From Flavobacteriaceae bacterium (GTDB lineage: Bacteria; Bacteroidota; Bacteroidia; Flavobacteriales; Flavobacteriaceae), in the NCBI GenBank assembly GCA_029934835.1, contig JAOZLL010000006.1, forward strand, positions 15,732-57,259: 41,528 nucleotides of DNA. Direction: 5' to 3'. Each line of letters starts with the position of its first letter. Positions within the stretch are counted from its first letter, which is position 1. Of the stretch, positions 1 to 7,986 are shown one piece after another. The translations under genes were made by a program, and so were the position numbers. The notes beneath the pieces were generated by a model. That model worked only from the letters and a program-made list of their open reading frames with translations. It was not told the DNA's origin and searched no databases.

Positions 1-883
1 AAAGTTCAGCATCTCTAAATCTTTCTTCAATAACTATTTTTCCTGATTCATTCATGTATCCCCATATCTTACCAGTAGTACTAACAGGAGCAAAGCCATT
101 TTGAAATTTCTTTACCTTTTTAAATTGAGGTTTAACTACCCATTCTCCACTTCTATTAATAAAGCCCACTAATTTACTTTGTGTCATAGCGTGAGTAAGC
201 TTTTCTCCATCTTTAAAATCCCAAATTTTGACCACTTTGTCTAAGGCTTTGAATTCATTATTAATGATGAGACCGTGAACATCATTATTTTTGGCTTTTA
301 TAACACCTTGAGAATAGATTCTTCCTAATCCTTGGTATTTTGTTTCGATGACTATTTTTCCTGTTTTGTCAATTAGTCCCCAAGATTCGTTCAGTTTTAC
401 TTTTGCGTATCCATTTCTAAAAGCAAGTATTTTTTGGTATTTTGGCTCAAGAACCACTTTTCCATTTGCGTTGATAAGACCAGTAAGTCCACTCCTCTTT
501 ATATAAGCGATACCATCATTGAAATCAAATACTTTTTCAGAGGAAGGCATAGTAATTTTTTTACCTTTATTATTTATATAATGCCAAATATTTTTTTCTG
601 GAGAAACTACTGCAATGCCAGAATCAAATGCTTTTGCTCGTAGATATTTATACTCAATAACTAGAGTGTTATTACTGTCAATATAGCCCCATTTTTCTCC
701 ATTAAATACAGCAGCATATCCATCTGAAAAACTAGCAGCCTTTATGTATTCTGGTTTGATTTGCCAACTTCCATCATCTTTTATAAATCCAAATTTACCA
801 TCTTGTCGTACTAATGCTACATTTTGAGCGCTGATTAATTGAGTAATTGCTAATGCAAGAACTAAAAAGATTTGATTTTTCAT
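1..883 (-). CDS. WG-repeat secreted protein (3' end outside window)
   Basis: I read this frame by translating the minus strand from the ATG at 881-883; it stays open to the window edge (294 codons), so the C-terminus is missing. The N-terminus MKNQIFLVLALAITQLISAQ is a signal peptide with likely cleavage after the SAQ. The rest is tandem repeats of about 45 residues with the signature KWGYID, G-F-I or WGLID, followed by a glycine turn and K-P-x-(Y/F), typical of WG repeats (PF14903). Such proteins are usually periplasmic or surface-exposed and of unknown function. It starts 11 bp beyond the stop of the upstream tyrosine ammonia-lyase on the same strand, so the two are probably co-transcribed. 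No enzyme motif is visible. The family call is firm; the role is unknown. Confidence 0.85.
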   Translation of the reverse strand, partial: MKNQIFLVLALAITQLISAQNVALVRQDGKFGFIKDDGSWQIKPEYIKAASFSDGYAAVFNGEKWGYIDSNNTLVIEYKYLRAKAFDSGIAVVSPEKNIWHYINNKGKKITMPSSEKVFDFNDGIAYIKRSGLTGLINANGKVVLEPKYQKILAFRNGYAKVKLNESWGLIDKTGKIVIETKYQGLGRIYSQGVIKAKNNDVHGLIINNEFKALDKVVKIWDFKDGEKLTHAMTQSKLVGFINRSGEWVVKPQFKKVKKFQNGFAPVSTTGKIWGYMNESGKIVIEERFRDAEL

Positions 884-894
884 AATATATTTTT

Positions 895-2415
895 TTAATT
901 ATTCATAATAAATTCTTTCACTTTATTGACATAAGGATACATGATAATGTCATCTTTAAATGCAGGTACTAAATTTCTAATAGCTTTGAACATTTCAGAA
1001 GTAGAAGTAGATACTTTATCTTTATAATCTAGATATTCAATTGCTTGTATGATTGTTATCAATTCTATGGCAACTACCTCAAATGAGTTTTCAATTACTT
1101 TTTTGGTAATACAGGCTGCGTTAGTTCCCATACTGACAATATCTTGGTTGTCATTATTATTAGGAATACTATGAACATACATAGGGTTTGATAACATTTG
1201 ATTTTCTGCAGTAGTTGAAGTTGCTGTAAATTGAGTTCCTTGCATTCCCAGATTTAAGCCAAGTGTTCCTAAATTAACAAAAGGAGGCAGAATACCATTT
1301 AAATGATGGTTCATTAAGTAGTTTAGTTGACGTTCAGCTAACATGGACATTTTTGTTACCACAATTTTTAGCTTGTCCATTTCTAAAGAAACATAATCTC
1401 CATGAAAGTTTCCACCATGATAAACATGTTTTTTTTCTACATCAATTATCGGATTGTCATTGGCTGAATTAACTTCTTCAATCAGTATTTTTTCAACATT
1501 TTTTAATGTATCGTAAATAGGCCCCAATATTTGAGGAACGCATCTAAGTGAATAATACTCTTGTACTTTTTCTTTAAAAATAGGATCATTAGCTTTAGCT
1601 GTATATAAATGCTCTTCTCTATTTCGGGTTAGTTTGCTGTCTTTTAGTGCATCACGCATTAGCTCAGCAATATGTTGTTGTCCTTTATGTTTTTTGGCAT
1701 TGTTCAGCCCTGCAGATAAGTGGTCATCATAAGCACAGACAATTTCGTTAATAGCCACAGAACATTTCATCACCCAACTTAATAGTCTTTCTGTATATAA
1801 GGTATTTACAATGCCAATACCTGTCATTACAGAAGTTCCATTTATAAGGGCTAATCCTTCTCGTAGATTTATTTCAATTGGTTTTAAGTTTTCAATTTTG
1901 AAAACCTCAGTTGTTGGTTGGCGTTTTCCTTTATAGAAAACTTCACCTTCACCTATTAAAGTTAAAGCTAAATGTGCCAATTGAACCAAATCACCACTAG
2001 CACCAACTCCTCCATGAGTATAGATGAGAGGTGTGATATCTCTATTGATAAACTCGGTCATTAAGTGTACTACAGAAGGATGTATACCTGATTTTCCTAA
2101 ACCTAATGTATTTAACCTTGCTAACATGGCTGATTTGACATATTTTGGTGGAATAGGTTCTCCAGATCCAGAAGCATGACTTCTTATTAGATTATATTGT
2201 AAATCTATCTGATCTTTATGGTCAATTTTGTATTGAGCCATAGGACCAAATCCCGTATTTACGCCATAAATAATTTTATTTTTAGAGAACTCTTTGAGAA
2301 AAGAAAAGCTGTTTTCAACTCTATCAAGTAGCGTTTCACTAAGATTGACAGGTGAATTATCAAAAATAACATGATAAAAATCATCTAATATTAACTCTTT
2401 TTTTATTTGCAACAT
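895..2415 (-). CDS. Tyrosine ammonia-lyase (HAL/PAL/TAL family, MIO cofactor)
   Basis: Predicted to convert L-tyrosine to 4-coumarate and ammonia. The 506-residue protein has the catalytic Tyr50 in IYGVNTGFG, the Ala139-Ser140-Gly141 triad in GGVGASGD that cyclises to the MIO electrophile, and the conserved NNNDNQD segment. His80 in LIRSH occupies the substrate-selectivity position, where His favours tyrosine and Phe favours phenylalanine. The length and many sequence blocks match, from memory, the characterised Flavobacterium johnsoniae tyrosine ammonia-lyase. In flavobacteria this enzyme supplies the aromatic starter for flexirubin-type pigments. It is divergent from a flavin-dependent halogenase-like gene, which fits such a locus, but no polyketide or aryl-polyene genes are visible here. 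Histidine ammonia-lyase is the alternative; the absence of hut genes nearby argues against it. Confidence 0.88.
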   Translation of the reverse strand: MLQIKKELILDDFYHVIFDNSPVNLSETLLDRVENSFSFLKEFSKNKIIYGVNTGFGPMAQYKIDHKDQIDLQYNLIRSHASGSGEPIPPKYVKSAMLARLNTLGLGKSGIHPSVVHLMTEFINRDITPLIYTHGGVGASGDLVQLAHLALTLIGEGEVFYKGKRQPTTEVFKIENLKPIEINLREGLALINGTSVMTGIGIVNTLYTERLLSWVMKCSVAINEIVCAYDDHLSAGLNNAKKHKGQQHIAELMRDALKDSKLTRNREEHLYTAKANDPIFKEKVQEYYSLRCVPQILGPIYDTLKNVEKILIEEVNSANDNPIIDVEKKHVYHGGNFHGDYVSLEMDKLKIVVTKMSMLAERQLNYLMNHHLNGILPPFVNLGTLGLNLGMQGTQFTATSTTAENQMLSNPMYVHSIPNNNDNQDIVSMGTNAACITKKVIENSFEVVAIELITIIQAIEYLDYKDKVSTSTSEMFKAIRNLVPAFKDDIIMYPYVNKVKEFIMNN

Positions 2416-2478
2416 TTGTTGTGAATATTATTAGGAAAACAAAAAACTATATGAAAGTTTTTTTCTAATTTTACGATG

Positions 2479-2486
2479 CAAATTTA
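2479..2486 (-). promoter_or_regulatory. Predicted -7 box for the ammonia-lyase/WG transcript
   Basis: The plus-strand CAAATTTA reads TAAATTTG on the minus strand, matching the Bacteroidota consensus TAnnTTTG. Transcription would start near 2473 and leave a leader of roughly 60 nt before the ATG at 2415. No equally good box was seen for the divergent halogenase-like gene. Confidence 0.5.
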
Positions 2487-2514
2487 CTAATTTTTTAAAC
2501 CAAACAACAAAATT

Positions 2515-3759
2515 ATGATAGAAGAATACGTAGATGTACTTGTAATTGGAGCAGGTCCTTCAGGATGTGTTGCAGCATCTTATTTAAAAAACAACAATAT
2601 AAATGTAAAAATTGTTGAAAAATCAAAGTTTCCTAGATATGTTATTGGAGAAAGTTTACTACCAAGATGTATGGATCATTTTGAAGAAGTAGGTTTGTTA
2701 GATGCTTTAAAAGCTCAAAACTATGAAGTAAAAAGAGGAGCACGTTTTTTAAGAAAAGGTGAAGTATGTAATTTTGATTTTAGTGAGAAACATTCTGAAG
2801 GTTGGGATTGGACTTGGCAAGTGCCAAGAGCTCATTTTGATAATGTGTTAGCAGAAGAAACACAACGAAAAGGAGTGCCAATTGATTTTGAAAATGAAGT
2901 TGTAGATGTTGTTTTTGATGGAACTAAATCAAGAATAGCAGTAAAAGATACCAAAGGAAATACAAAATATATCAATGCTAAGTATATTATTGATGCCAGT
3001 GGATATGGTAGAGTTTTACCAAGAATTCTTAAAACGGAAGTCCCATCTGCATTGCCGGAACACTCTTCTATCTTTACTCATGTTAAAGATATTAATCGAC
3101 CAGAAGGTCAAGAAGGAACTTTAATATCTTTTGATATTGTAGAAACGCAAGTTTGGTTATGGGTAATTCCTTTTTCTGATGGTACAACAAGTATTGGTTT
3201 TGTAGGGCCAACAGAATTCATTAATTCTTATAAAGGAACATCTAACGAAATGTTAGCAGAAATGCTAAAACTTTCGGACTATTATTATGATAGATTAAAA
3301 GATGCACCTTATTTATTTGATGTGCAAATTATAGAAAATTTCTCAAAAGATGTTGAAACAATTTATGGAGATGGTTATGTTATAACAGGAAATTCAGCTG
3401 CATTTTTAGATCCAATTTTCTCGTCAGGTGTTACTTTTGCAACAGAATCAGGTTTGTTAGGAGCAAAATTGGTTCTAAAGGAAATGAATAATGAAAAGGT
3501 AGATTGGGATAAAGAATATGTAGGCCCATTTAATCATGGAGTTGAGGTATTTACTTCTTATGTAAACGAATGGTATTCAGGAAATTTACAAAAATTATTT
3601 TTCCATCAACCTGAAAATAAGGAGATAAAAAAACAACTTTGCTCGGTATTAGCAGGTTATGTATGGGATGAAACCAATCCTTTTGTGACCAAACATCAGC
3701 GAATTGTTGCTTCTGTTGCCCATTTAATTGATATGGAAATTGAAGAAACGAAAAAGTAA
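2515..3759 (+). CDS. Flavin-dependent halogenase-like FAD oxidoreductase
   Basis: The 414-residue protein has an N-terminal FAD-binding GAGPSG (residues 12-17) and GESLLP (45-50), as in phenol/pyrrole-type halogenases and related geranylgeranyl-reductase-like enzymes. It also carries the features that mark halogenases. Lys73 lines up with the catalytic lysine (PrnA Lys79, PltA Lys73), WLWVIP at 214-219 matches WxWxIP, and FLDPIFSSG at 297-305 matches Fx.Px.Sx.G. I infer FADH2-dependent chlorination or bromination of an aromatic, possibly phenolic, substrate. It is divergent from the tyrosine ammonia-lyase with about 100 bp between starts, so a coumarate- or flexirubin-derived substrate is plausible. 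A non-halogenating oxidoreductase remains possible, since such motifs also occur in uncharacterised relatives. Confidence 0.75.
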   Translation: MIEEYVDVLVIGAGPSGCVAASYLKNNNINVKIVEKSKFPRYVIGESLLPRCMDHFEEVGLLDALKAQNYEVKRGARFLRKGEVCNFDFSEKHSEGWDWTWQVPRAHFDNVLAEETQRKGVPIDFENEVVDVVFDGTKSRIAVKDTKGNTKYINAKYIIDASGYGRVLPRILKTEVPSALPEHSSIFTHVKDINRPEGQEGTLISFDIVETQVWLWVIPFSDGTTSIGFVGPTEFINSYKGTSNEMLAEMLKLSDYYYDRLKDAPYLFDVQIIENFSKDVETIYGDGYVITGNSAAFLDPIFSSGVTFATESGLLGAKLVLKEMNNEKVDWDKEYVGPFNHGVEVFTSYVNEWYSGNLQKLFFHQPENKEIKKQLCSVLAGYVWDETNPFVTKHQRIVASVAHLIDMEIEETKK

Positions 3760-3785
3760 TTTTTCAGTTATTATATAAATTTACT

Positions 3786-3825
3786 AAGCCAATTAAAAGT
3801 ATAACTTTGTATTTTTAATTGGCTT
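3786..3825 (+). terminator. Perfect 13-bp inverted repeat with a -7 box in its loop
   Basis: Arms AAGCCAATTAAAA (3786-3798) and TTTTAATTGGCTT (3813-3825) are perfectly complementary around a 14-nt loop. It lies 26 bp after the halogenase-like gene and could act as a terminator, although the stem is AT-rich. The loop contains TAACTTTG (3802-3809), a -7 promoter box for the next gene, so an operator role is equally possible. Confidence 0.5.
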
Positions 3826-4571
3826 TTCATTTGGAATTACTTTATTTAATATTTATTGGGTTTATTGCTGGTGTGATTAACACTTTGGCAGGAGGCGGTT
3901 CGTTATTGACATTACCGATGTTGATTTTTTTAGGTTTACCACCAAATGTTGCAAATGGAACCAATAGAGTAGCCATATTAATTCAAAATATTTTTGGAAC
4001 AGCTGGTTTTAAAAGTAAAGGAGTTAGCGCTTACCCATATAGTTTATATTTAGGGATTGCTGCCATGTTGGGCTCTATAATAGGTGCACAAATAGCCGTA
4101 GATATTAAAGGAGAAACCTTTAATAGAATTTTGGCAGTGGTGATGTTACTAGTCGTTGCTTCTATGATTTATAAACCAAAAAATCTACAAAATATCCCAG
4201 AAAGATTAACAGGAAAATATTTATGGTTAGGTATCATTGCATTCTTTTTCATTGGGATATATGGAGGTTTTATTCAAGCAGGAACAGGTTTTTTTATCTT
4301 GATGGCATTAACTTCCATAAACCGTTTTAGCTTGGTTAAAAGTAATGCTGCCAAAACAGTAGTTGTACTGATTTATACGGTAGCTGCCTTAGCTGTTTTT
4401 GTGTATTATGATAAAGTGAATTGGAAATATGGTTTAATTCTTTCCATTGGTAATGCTTCGGGAGCATGGTTAGCTAGCCGTTGGTCAGTCAAGAAAGGTG
4501 ATAATCTTATCCGTATTTTTTTGGTTATAGTGGTGATAGTTATGGCGATAAAGCTTTGGTTTTTTGATTGA
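3819..4571 (+). CDS. TauE/SafE (TSUP) family membrane permease
   Basis: A hydrophobic 250-residue protein of about eight membrane segments. The N-terminal block GVINTLAGGGSLLTLP followed by NVANGTNRVAI is the hallmark of the TSUP/TauE-SafE family, with the paired half-repeat near FIQAGTGFFILMAL. The family exports or imports sulfite, sulfoacetate, taurine-derived or other organosulfur anions; the substrate here cannot be told. The start is uncertain. The longest frame begins with TTG at 3819, inside the 3' arm of a hairpin and only 9 nt after a -7 box. The next in-frame TTG at 3831 would give an N-terminus more like those of relatives, beginning MELLYLIF. It is likely monocistronic, with a convergent gene downstream. 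Confidence 0.85.
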   Translation: MAFHLELLYLIFIGFIAGVINTLAGGGSLLTLPMLIFLGLPPNVANGTNRVAILIQNIFGTAGFKSKGVSAYPYSLYLGIAAMLGSIIGAQIAVDIKGETFNRILAVVMLLVVASMIYKPKNLQNIPERLTGKYLWLGIIAFFFIGIYGGFIQAGTGFFILMALTSINRFSLVKSNAAKTVVVLIYTVAALAVFVYYDKVNWKYGLILSIGNASGAWLASRWSVKKGDNLIRIFLVIVVIVMAIKLWFFD

Positions 4572-4670
4572 TTTCAGTCCTAAGGCATAAAGTCACAAAA
4601 GATTTAATTTCTAATTTGTTTTAAGCTAAAGTTTAAGAGTTGGATATTGATAATAGATAGATTTATCATT

Positions 4671-4706
4671 AAAACTTTGCGTCTTTGTGTCTTTGCGGTG
4701 AAAAAA
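4671..4706 (+). repeat. Dispersed intergenic repeat, family 1, copy A
   Basis: Contains CTTTGCGTCTTTGTGTCTTT followed by GCGGTGAAAAA. It is one of five related copies in the window (also near 10555, 24136, 28330 and 30822), all in the same orientation. Here the GCGG end stops at the stop codon of the leftward exonuclease gene. Confidence 0.75.
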
Positions 4707-5483
4707 TTAGAACAACTTATTATTAAAACCTCTTAACTTTATTTCAGTAAGCACTTTCTTTGTATATAACGGAAAGTCAGCATTTTGAATCCAGTTGTAA
4801 TAACCAGGGTTTTCATCTAGTATGTCGGTTACTCTTTTTCCTTTGTATTTCCCAAAAGAGAATATTTCCTTTTCATCATCATCAAAAAGTATAAAACCAG
4901 CAAAGTCGGCTCGTTTACGTTGTGTAGAAAATTCACTAAGTGTTTTTGTGTCATTTTCTAGGTCATCATATTTATCTAATTGGGCTTTTAGAATCTCATA
5001 AGTAGCAAGTGTATCTGCTTCAGCAGAATGTGCATTTTCTAAATCTTTATCACAATAAAATTTATATCCAGCACTTAATGTACGCTGTTCTTTTTTATGA
5101 AAAATGGTTTGTACATCAATAGCTAAACGATTATTCATGTCAAAATCTACTTTCGAACGCAACATCTCTTCAGCAAGTAAAGGAATATCAAATCTATTAG
5201 AATTAAATCCTGCTAAATCACAACCTTTAATTAAATCACTAACTTCTTGGGCAATTTGTTTAAAAGTAGGTTCGTTAAGTAGCTCTTCGTTTGTAATTCC
5301 ATGAATATCTGAAGCTTCTTTAGGAATTTCAACAATAGGATTTACACGTTGTGTATAACTTGCTTCTGAACCATCAGGATTTACTTTTAAGATAGAAATT
5401 TCTACTATTCTGTCTGTTGCAATGTTTATTCCTGTTGTTTCAAGATCAAAAAAAACGAGTGGTTTGGTAAGGTTGAGGTTCAT
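4707..5483 (-). CDS. DEDDh 3'-5' exonuclease (DnaQ-like) with C-terminal DUF3820-like domain
   Basis: The 258-residue protein opens with FFDLETTG (Asp13, Glu15 = ExoI motif), has Asp99 in NSNRFDIPLL (ExoII) and HSAEAD with His152 and Asp157 (ExoIII-epsilon). This is a complete DEDDh metal-binding set, so an active 3'-5' exonuclease is expected. After about residue 205 comes FSFGKYKGKRV, then a proline/tyrosine-tryptophan stretch resembling the small DUF3820 domain seen in exonucleases of this kind. It is not the polymerase III epsilon partner by context; a repair or RNA-processing role is possible. It is the last gene of a leftward run, 61 bp after the mutase subunit, and its stop is abutted by a dispersed repeat. 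Confidence 0.85.
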   Translation of the reverse strand: MNLNLTKPLVFFDLETTGINIATDRIVEISILKVNPDGSEASYTQRVNPIVEIPKEASDIHGITNEELLNEPTFKQIAQEVSDLIKGCDLAGFNSNRFDIPLLAEEMLRSKVDFDMNNRLAIDVQTIFHKKEQRTLSAGYKFYCDKDLENAHSAEADTLATYEILKAQLDKYDDLENDTKTLSEFSTQRKRADFAGFILFDDDEKEIFSFGKYKGKRVTDILDENPGYYNWIQNADFPLYTKKVLTEIKLRGFNNKLF

Positions 5484-5527
5484 TATGTAATTTAGTTATT
5501 ATTGTTATTTGTATAATTTTTTGATTT

Positions 5528-5545
5528 TGCCAACTGCCAACTGCC
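5528..5545 (+). repeat. Heptamer array (TGCCAAC x about 2.6) at a gene end
   Basis: TGCCAAC-TGCCAAC-TGCC directly abuts the stop codon of the leftward mutase gene at 5545. Similar short arrays lie after the next two upstream genes in this run (6934-6947 and 7939-7984). Confidence 0.7.
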
Positions 5546-6909
5546 TATTCTTTCCCCAATCGATCTTGTTCTATTGTTTCAGATAAACGTCTGCTGATTA
5601 TGGGTTGAATACTAGTTTGTTTTTTTATTTTTTTAAGAAATGGATACAACTCCATCTCATCTTTCATGAAATCATCAGGGTTAGGGTATTTGTTTGTCCC
5701 TAAAAGTATGATTTCTCCCCGATCAAAAAGTTCCTGTTCTTTTTGGGCAGCTTCTTTAATTTTGGTTTGGATAAGACCTTCTTGTAGTTGCTTTAGGAAT
5801 CCACCTGAGGTCTCTATTTCTTTAAATAAGATTAGAGCTTTTCTGGCAATTTCAAGTGTTAATGACTCTATATAATAACTTCCATCAGCAAAATTTTGAG
5901 CATTTTCAAATCCGCTTTCCTCTTTCAGTAATAAAAGTTGATTGCGTGCAATACGTTGACTAAACACATTTGATTTTTTAAAAATAGAATCATAAGCACT
6001 AGTGACAATCGTATCAGCGCCACCTAATATAGCACTCATATATTCTGTTGTGGTGCGTAGCAAGTTTACATTAAAATCGTATAAAGTTTTATTACGTAAG
6101 CTTGGTTTAGCAATAATATGAGCAGCACTTTCACTATTATATTCTAGAGTGGTTTGCTGCCACAGATGTCTAAAAGCTCGCAGTTTGGCTATTTCAAAGA
6201 AGTAGTTGCTTCCGATTGCAAATTCAAATTGAATAGAGTTGCTAATTTGACCTCCAAAAGCAGTAAGATATTCAGTTGCATGACTTAATGCATAAATAAT
6301 TTGTTGAACAATGTTGGCACCTGCATTCTGATATATTGAGGCATTAATACCTATAATTACTTGGTTTGGATGATTTTTTAAAAGAGTTTCTAAAGAATTA
6401 AAATCATCATTTTTTTTCTGAAACCAATTTCCTGTTTGTGCTAATTGACCTATTAAATCCAATTGAATTAAAATTGAATTATCTTTAAAATAAGTCAGTA
6501 AATTTTCAATAAACTTTGATGAAAAAAATTGATTTTTAAAATAAATGGTTGGCTTGTTTTCTATTGCGTTAAAACCTTGAAATAATACATCTAAATCAAA
6601 ACTTTGGTTTGCTACAAATTGTATGGCATTTGCACCTTTTTTTAAAGAATCAAGTGCTATTCTATTGGCAATTGCGGGATCATCAATAAAAATCTCTTGA
6701 GCAATTTTAAAATCTTGTTTAGAACTTGGAACTTCTATAAACTCATAAGAGTCACTGTGATAAAAAGGTCTTACATGAATACCTTCTAAGGATTCCCAGA
6801 CTAAAGTATCGGTATAATCAGCACCTTTTAGCTCCATTTGAATTTGTTGTTTCCACTCTTTTTCAGAAGTATTGGAAAACTCTCCAAATAAGTATTCTTT
6901 CTGTGCCAT
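5545..6909 (-). CDS. mutA: Methylmalonyl-CoA mutase, small (beta) subunit
   Basis: The 454-residue protein begins with FGEFSNTSEKEWKQQI and continues ELKGADYTDTLVWESLEGI, with FYHSD shortly after. This is the N-terminal pattern of the methylmalonyl-CoA mutase barrel, and AILGGADTIVTSAYDSI is a conserved block in the small subunit. It lacks the C-terminal cobalamin-binding domain, as expected for the non-catalytic subunit, whose partner carries B12 and interconverts succinyl-CoA and methylmalonyl-CoA. In many flavobacteria the large-subunit gene follows directly downstream; here an exonuclease gene occupies that place and no large subunit is in the window. It sits in the NUDIX-to-exonuclease leftward run, 47 bp from divIC. 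Confident as to family; whether it still has a partner is open. Confidence 0.88.
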   Translation of the reverse strand: MAQKEYLFGEFSNTSEKEWKQQIQMELKGADYTDTLVWESLEGIHVRPFYHSDSYEFIEVPSSKQDFKIAQEIFIDDPAIANRIALDSLKKGANAIQFVANQSFDLDVLFQGFNAIENKPTIYFKNQFFSSKFIENLLTYFKDNSILIQLDLIGQLAQTGNWFQKKNDDFNSLETLLKNHPNQVIIGINASIYQNAGANIVQQIIYALSHATEYLTAFGGQISNSIQFEFAIGSNYFFEIAKLRAFRHLWQQTTLEYNSESAAHIIAKPSLRNKTLYDFNVNLLRTTTEYMSAILGGADTIVTSAYDSIFKKSNVFSQRIARNQLLLLKEESGFENAQNFADGSYYIESLTLEIARKALILFKEIETSGGFLKQLQEGLIQTKIKEAAQKEQELFDRGEIILLGTNKYPNPDDFMKDEMELYPFLKKIKKQTSIQPIISRRLSETIEQDRLGKE

Positions 6910-6933
6910 TTTAATAATTTTGTTTTTTAATTC

Positions 6934-6947
6934 TGCCAGCTGCCAGC
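6934..6947 (+). repeat. Heptamer array (TGCCAGC x 2) after divIC
   Basis: Two tandem TGCCAGC units lie 9 bp beyond the divIC stop codon. They belong to the same class as the arrays at 5528 and 7939. Confidence 0.6.
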
Positions 6948-6956
6948 TACTATTTA

Positions 6957-7253
6957 TTATTCAACCGAATCATACTCAATAATATAAACATCTTCATTTT
7001 TTTTTTTCATTTGATAGGTTTCTCTTGCAAAACGTTCCAATTTTTCAGGATCTTGATGATCTTCGATAATTTTTTTGTCTATAGCAAGTTCCTCTTTATA
7101 AAAATCAATAGATGATTCTAATTTTTCAATATCATCATTTAATTCGTTATGAATACGAATAGAATTGTCATCAAAAAAATACATCCATATCCCAAATCCT
7201 ATTAAGATAAGGACATATCTATTAAAGAAGTATTTTGAAAATGAATTATTCAT
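6957..7253 (-). CDS. Septum formation initiator DivIC/FtsB family
   Basis: A 98-residue bitopic membrane protein: short cytoplasmic N-terminus, one transmembrane helix at about residues 12-27 (YVLILIGFGIWMYFF), then a coiled coil from about 35 to 70 and the conserved LERFAREtYQMKKKNEDVY segment typical of DivIC/FtsB proteins. These bridge FtsL and FtsQ in the divisome and help activate septal peptidoglycan synthesis. The neighbours (uridine kinase upstream, methylmalonyl-CoA mutase downstream) match the usual flavobacterial arrangement. Size and architecture are normal. Confidence 0.88.
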   Translation of the reverse strand: MNNSFSKYFFNRYVLILIGFGIWMYFFDDNSIRIHNELNDDIEKLESSIDFYKEELAIDKKIIEDHQDPEKLERFARETYQMKKKNEDVYIIEYDSVE

Positions 7254-7314
7254 ATAACTAAATGTTTATTTTTTATAGGTGTCCTATGTTGTTTGCTATT
7301 TTTTTCTATCAACT

Positions 7315-7920
7315 TTACAATTTATTACTAATTACGGTGCGGACAATATCCACAGCAACGGTGTTATAGCGATCATTTGGTATGATAATGTCGGCATAGT
7401 TTTTTGTTGGTTCAATAAACTGTTGGTGCATGGGTTTTAGTGTTTTTTGATACCGGTCTAAAACTTCGTTAACATCTCTACCACGTTCTGCAACATCTCG
7501 TCTAATTCTGCGAATTAATCTTTCATCAGAATCAGCATGTACAAAGATTTTAATATCAAATAAATTCAATAATTCTTTGTTGTTGAAAATTAAAATACCT
7601 TCTACGATTAAGACTTTACGAGGATGCGTTAATACAACATCATCTGTTCTATTATGTGTCACAAAAGAATAAATGGGTTGTTCGATAACTTCACCCTTTC
7701 GAAGTGCTTTTAAATGGCCAACTAATAAGTCAAAATCAATTGATTTAGGATGATCAAAATTTATTTTTGAACGTTCATCATAACTCATATTTGTATTCTT
7801 TTTGTAATAAGAGTCTTGAGAAATAACACCAACTTCATCAGCTGGAAGTTCGTTTAATATTTGATTAACAACTGTGGTTTTGCCACTTCCGGTTCCACCG
7901 GCAATTCCTAATATTAACAT
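7315..7920 (-). CDS. udk: Uridine kinase
   Basis: A 201-residue P-loop kinase that phosphorylates uridine and cytidine in pyrimidine salvage. The Walker A GGTGSGKT is at residues 8-15, followed by SQDSYYK, NFDHPKSIDFDLL and PIYSFVTHNRTDD, all characteristic uridine kinase blocks that bind the nucleoside; RIRRDVAERGRD is the lid region. Length is normal. It lies 61 bp upstream of divIC in the same leftward run. Since the nearby pyrE is broken, salvage through this enzyme could matter more than usual if no other pyrE copy exists; that is inference. Confidence 0.93.
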   Translation of the reverse strand: MLILGIAGGTGSGKTTVVNQILNELPADEVGVISQDSYYKKNTNMSYDERSKINFDHPKSIDFDLLVGHLKALRKGEVIEQPIYSFVTHNRTDDVVLTHPRKVLIVEGILIFNNKELLNLFDIKIFVHADSDERLIRRIRRDVAERGRDVNEVLDRYQKTLKPMHQQFIEPTKNYADIIIPNDRYNTVAVDIVRTVISNKL

Positions 7921-7938
7921 TGTTTATATTCTTTTATA

Positions 7939-7984
7939 GTATTCAGTTCTCGGTATTCAGTCCTCAGCCAGCTGACTGCCAACT
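7939..7984 (+). repeat. Tandem 7/14-bp repeat tract after the saccharopine-dehydrogenase-like gene
   Basis: GTATTCAGTTCTCG is followed by GTATTCAGTCCTCA (a 14-bp period, two heptamers), then CAGCTGACTGCCAACT. The tract ends 2 bp before the stop codon of the leftward gene at 7987. Confidence 0.6.
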
Positions 7985-7986
7985 TT

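Noticed and set aside
434-643. 69-codon plus-strand frame
   Set aside because: It lies antisense within the WG-repeat gene, whose minus-strand translation shows clear signal peptide and repeats.
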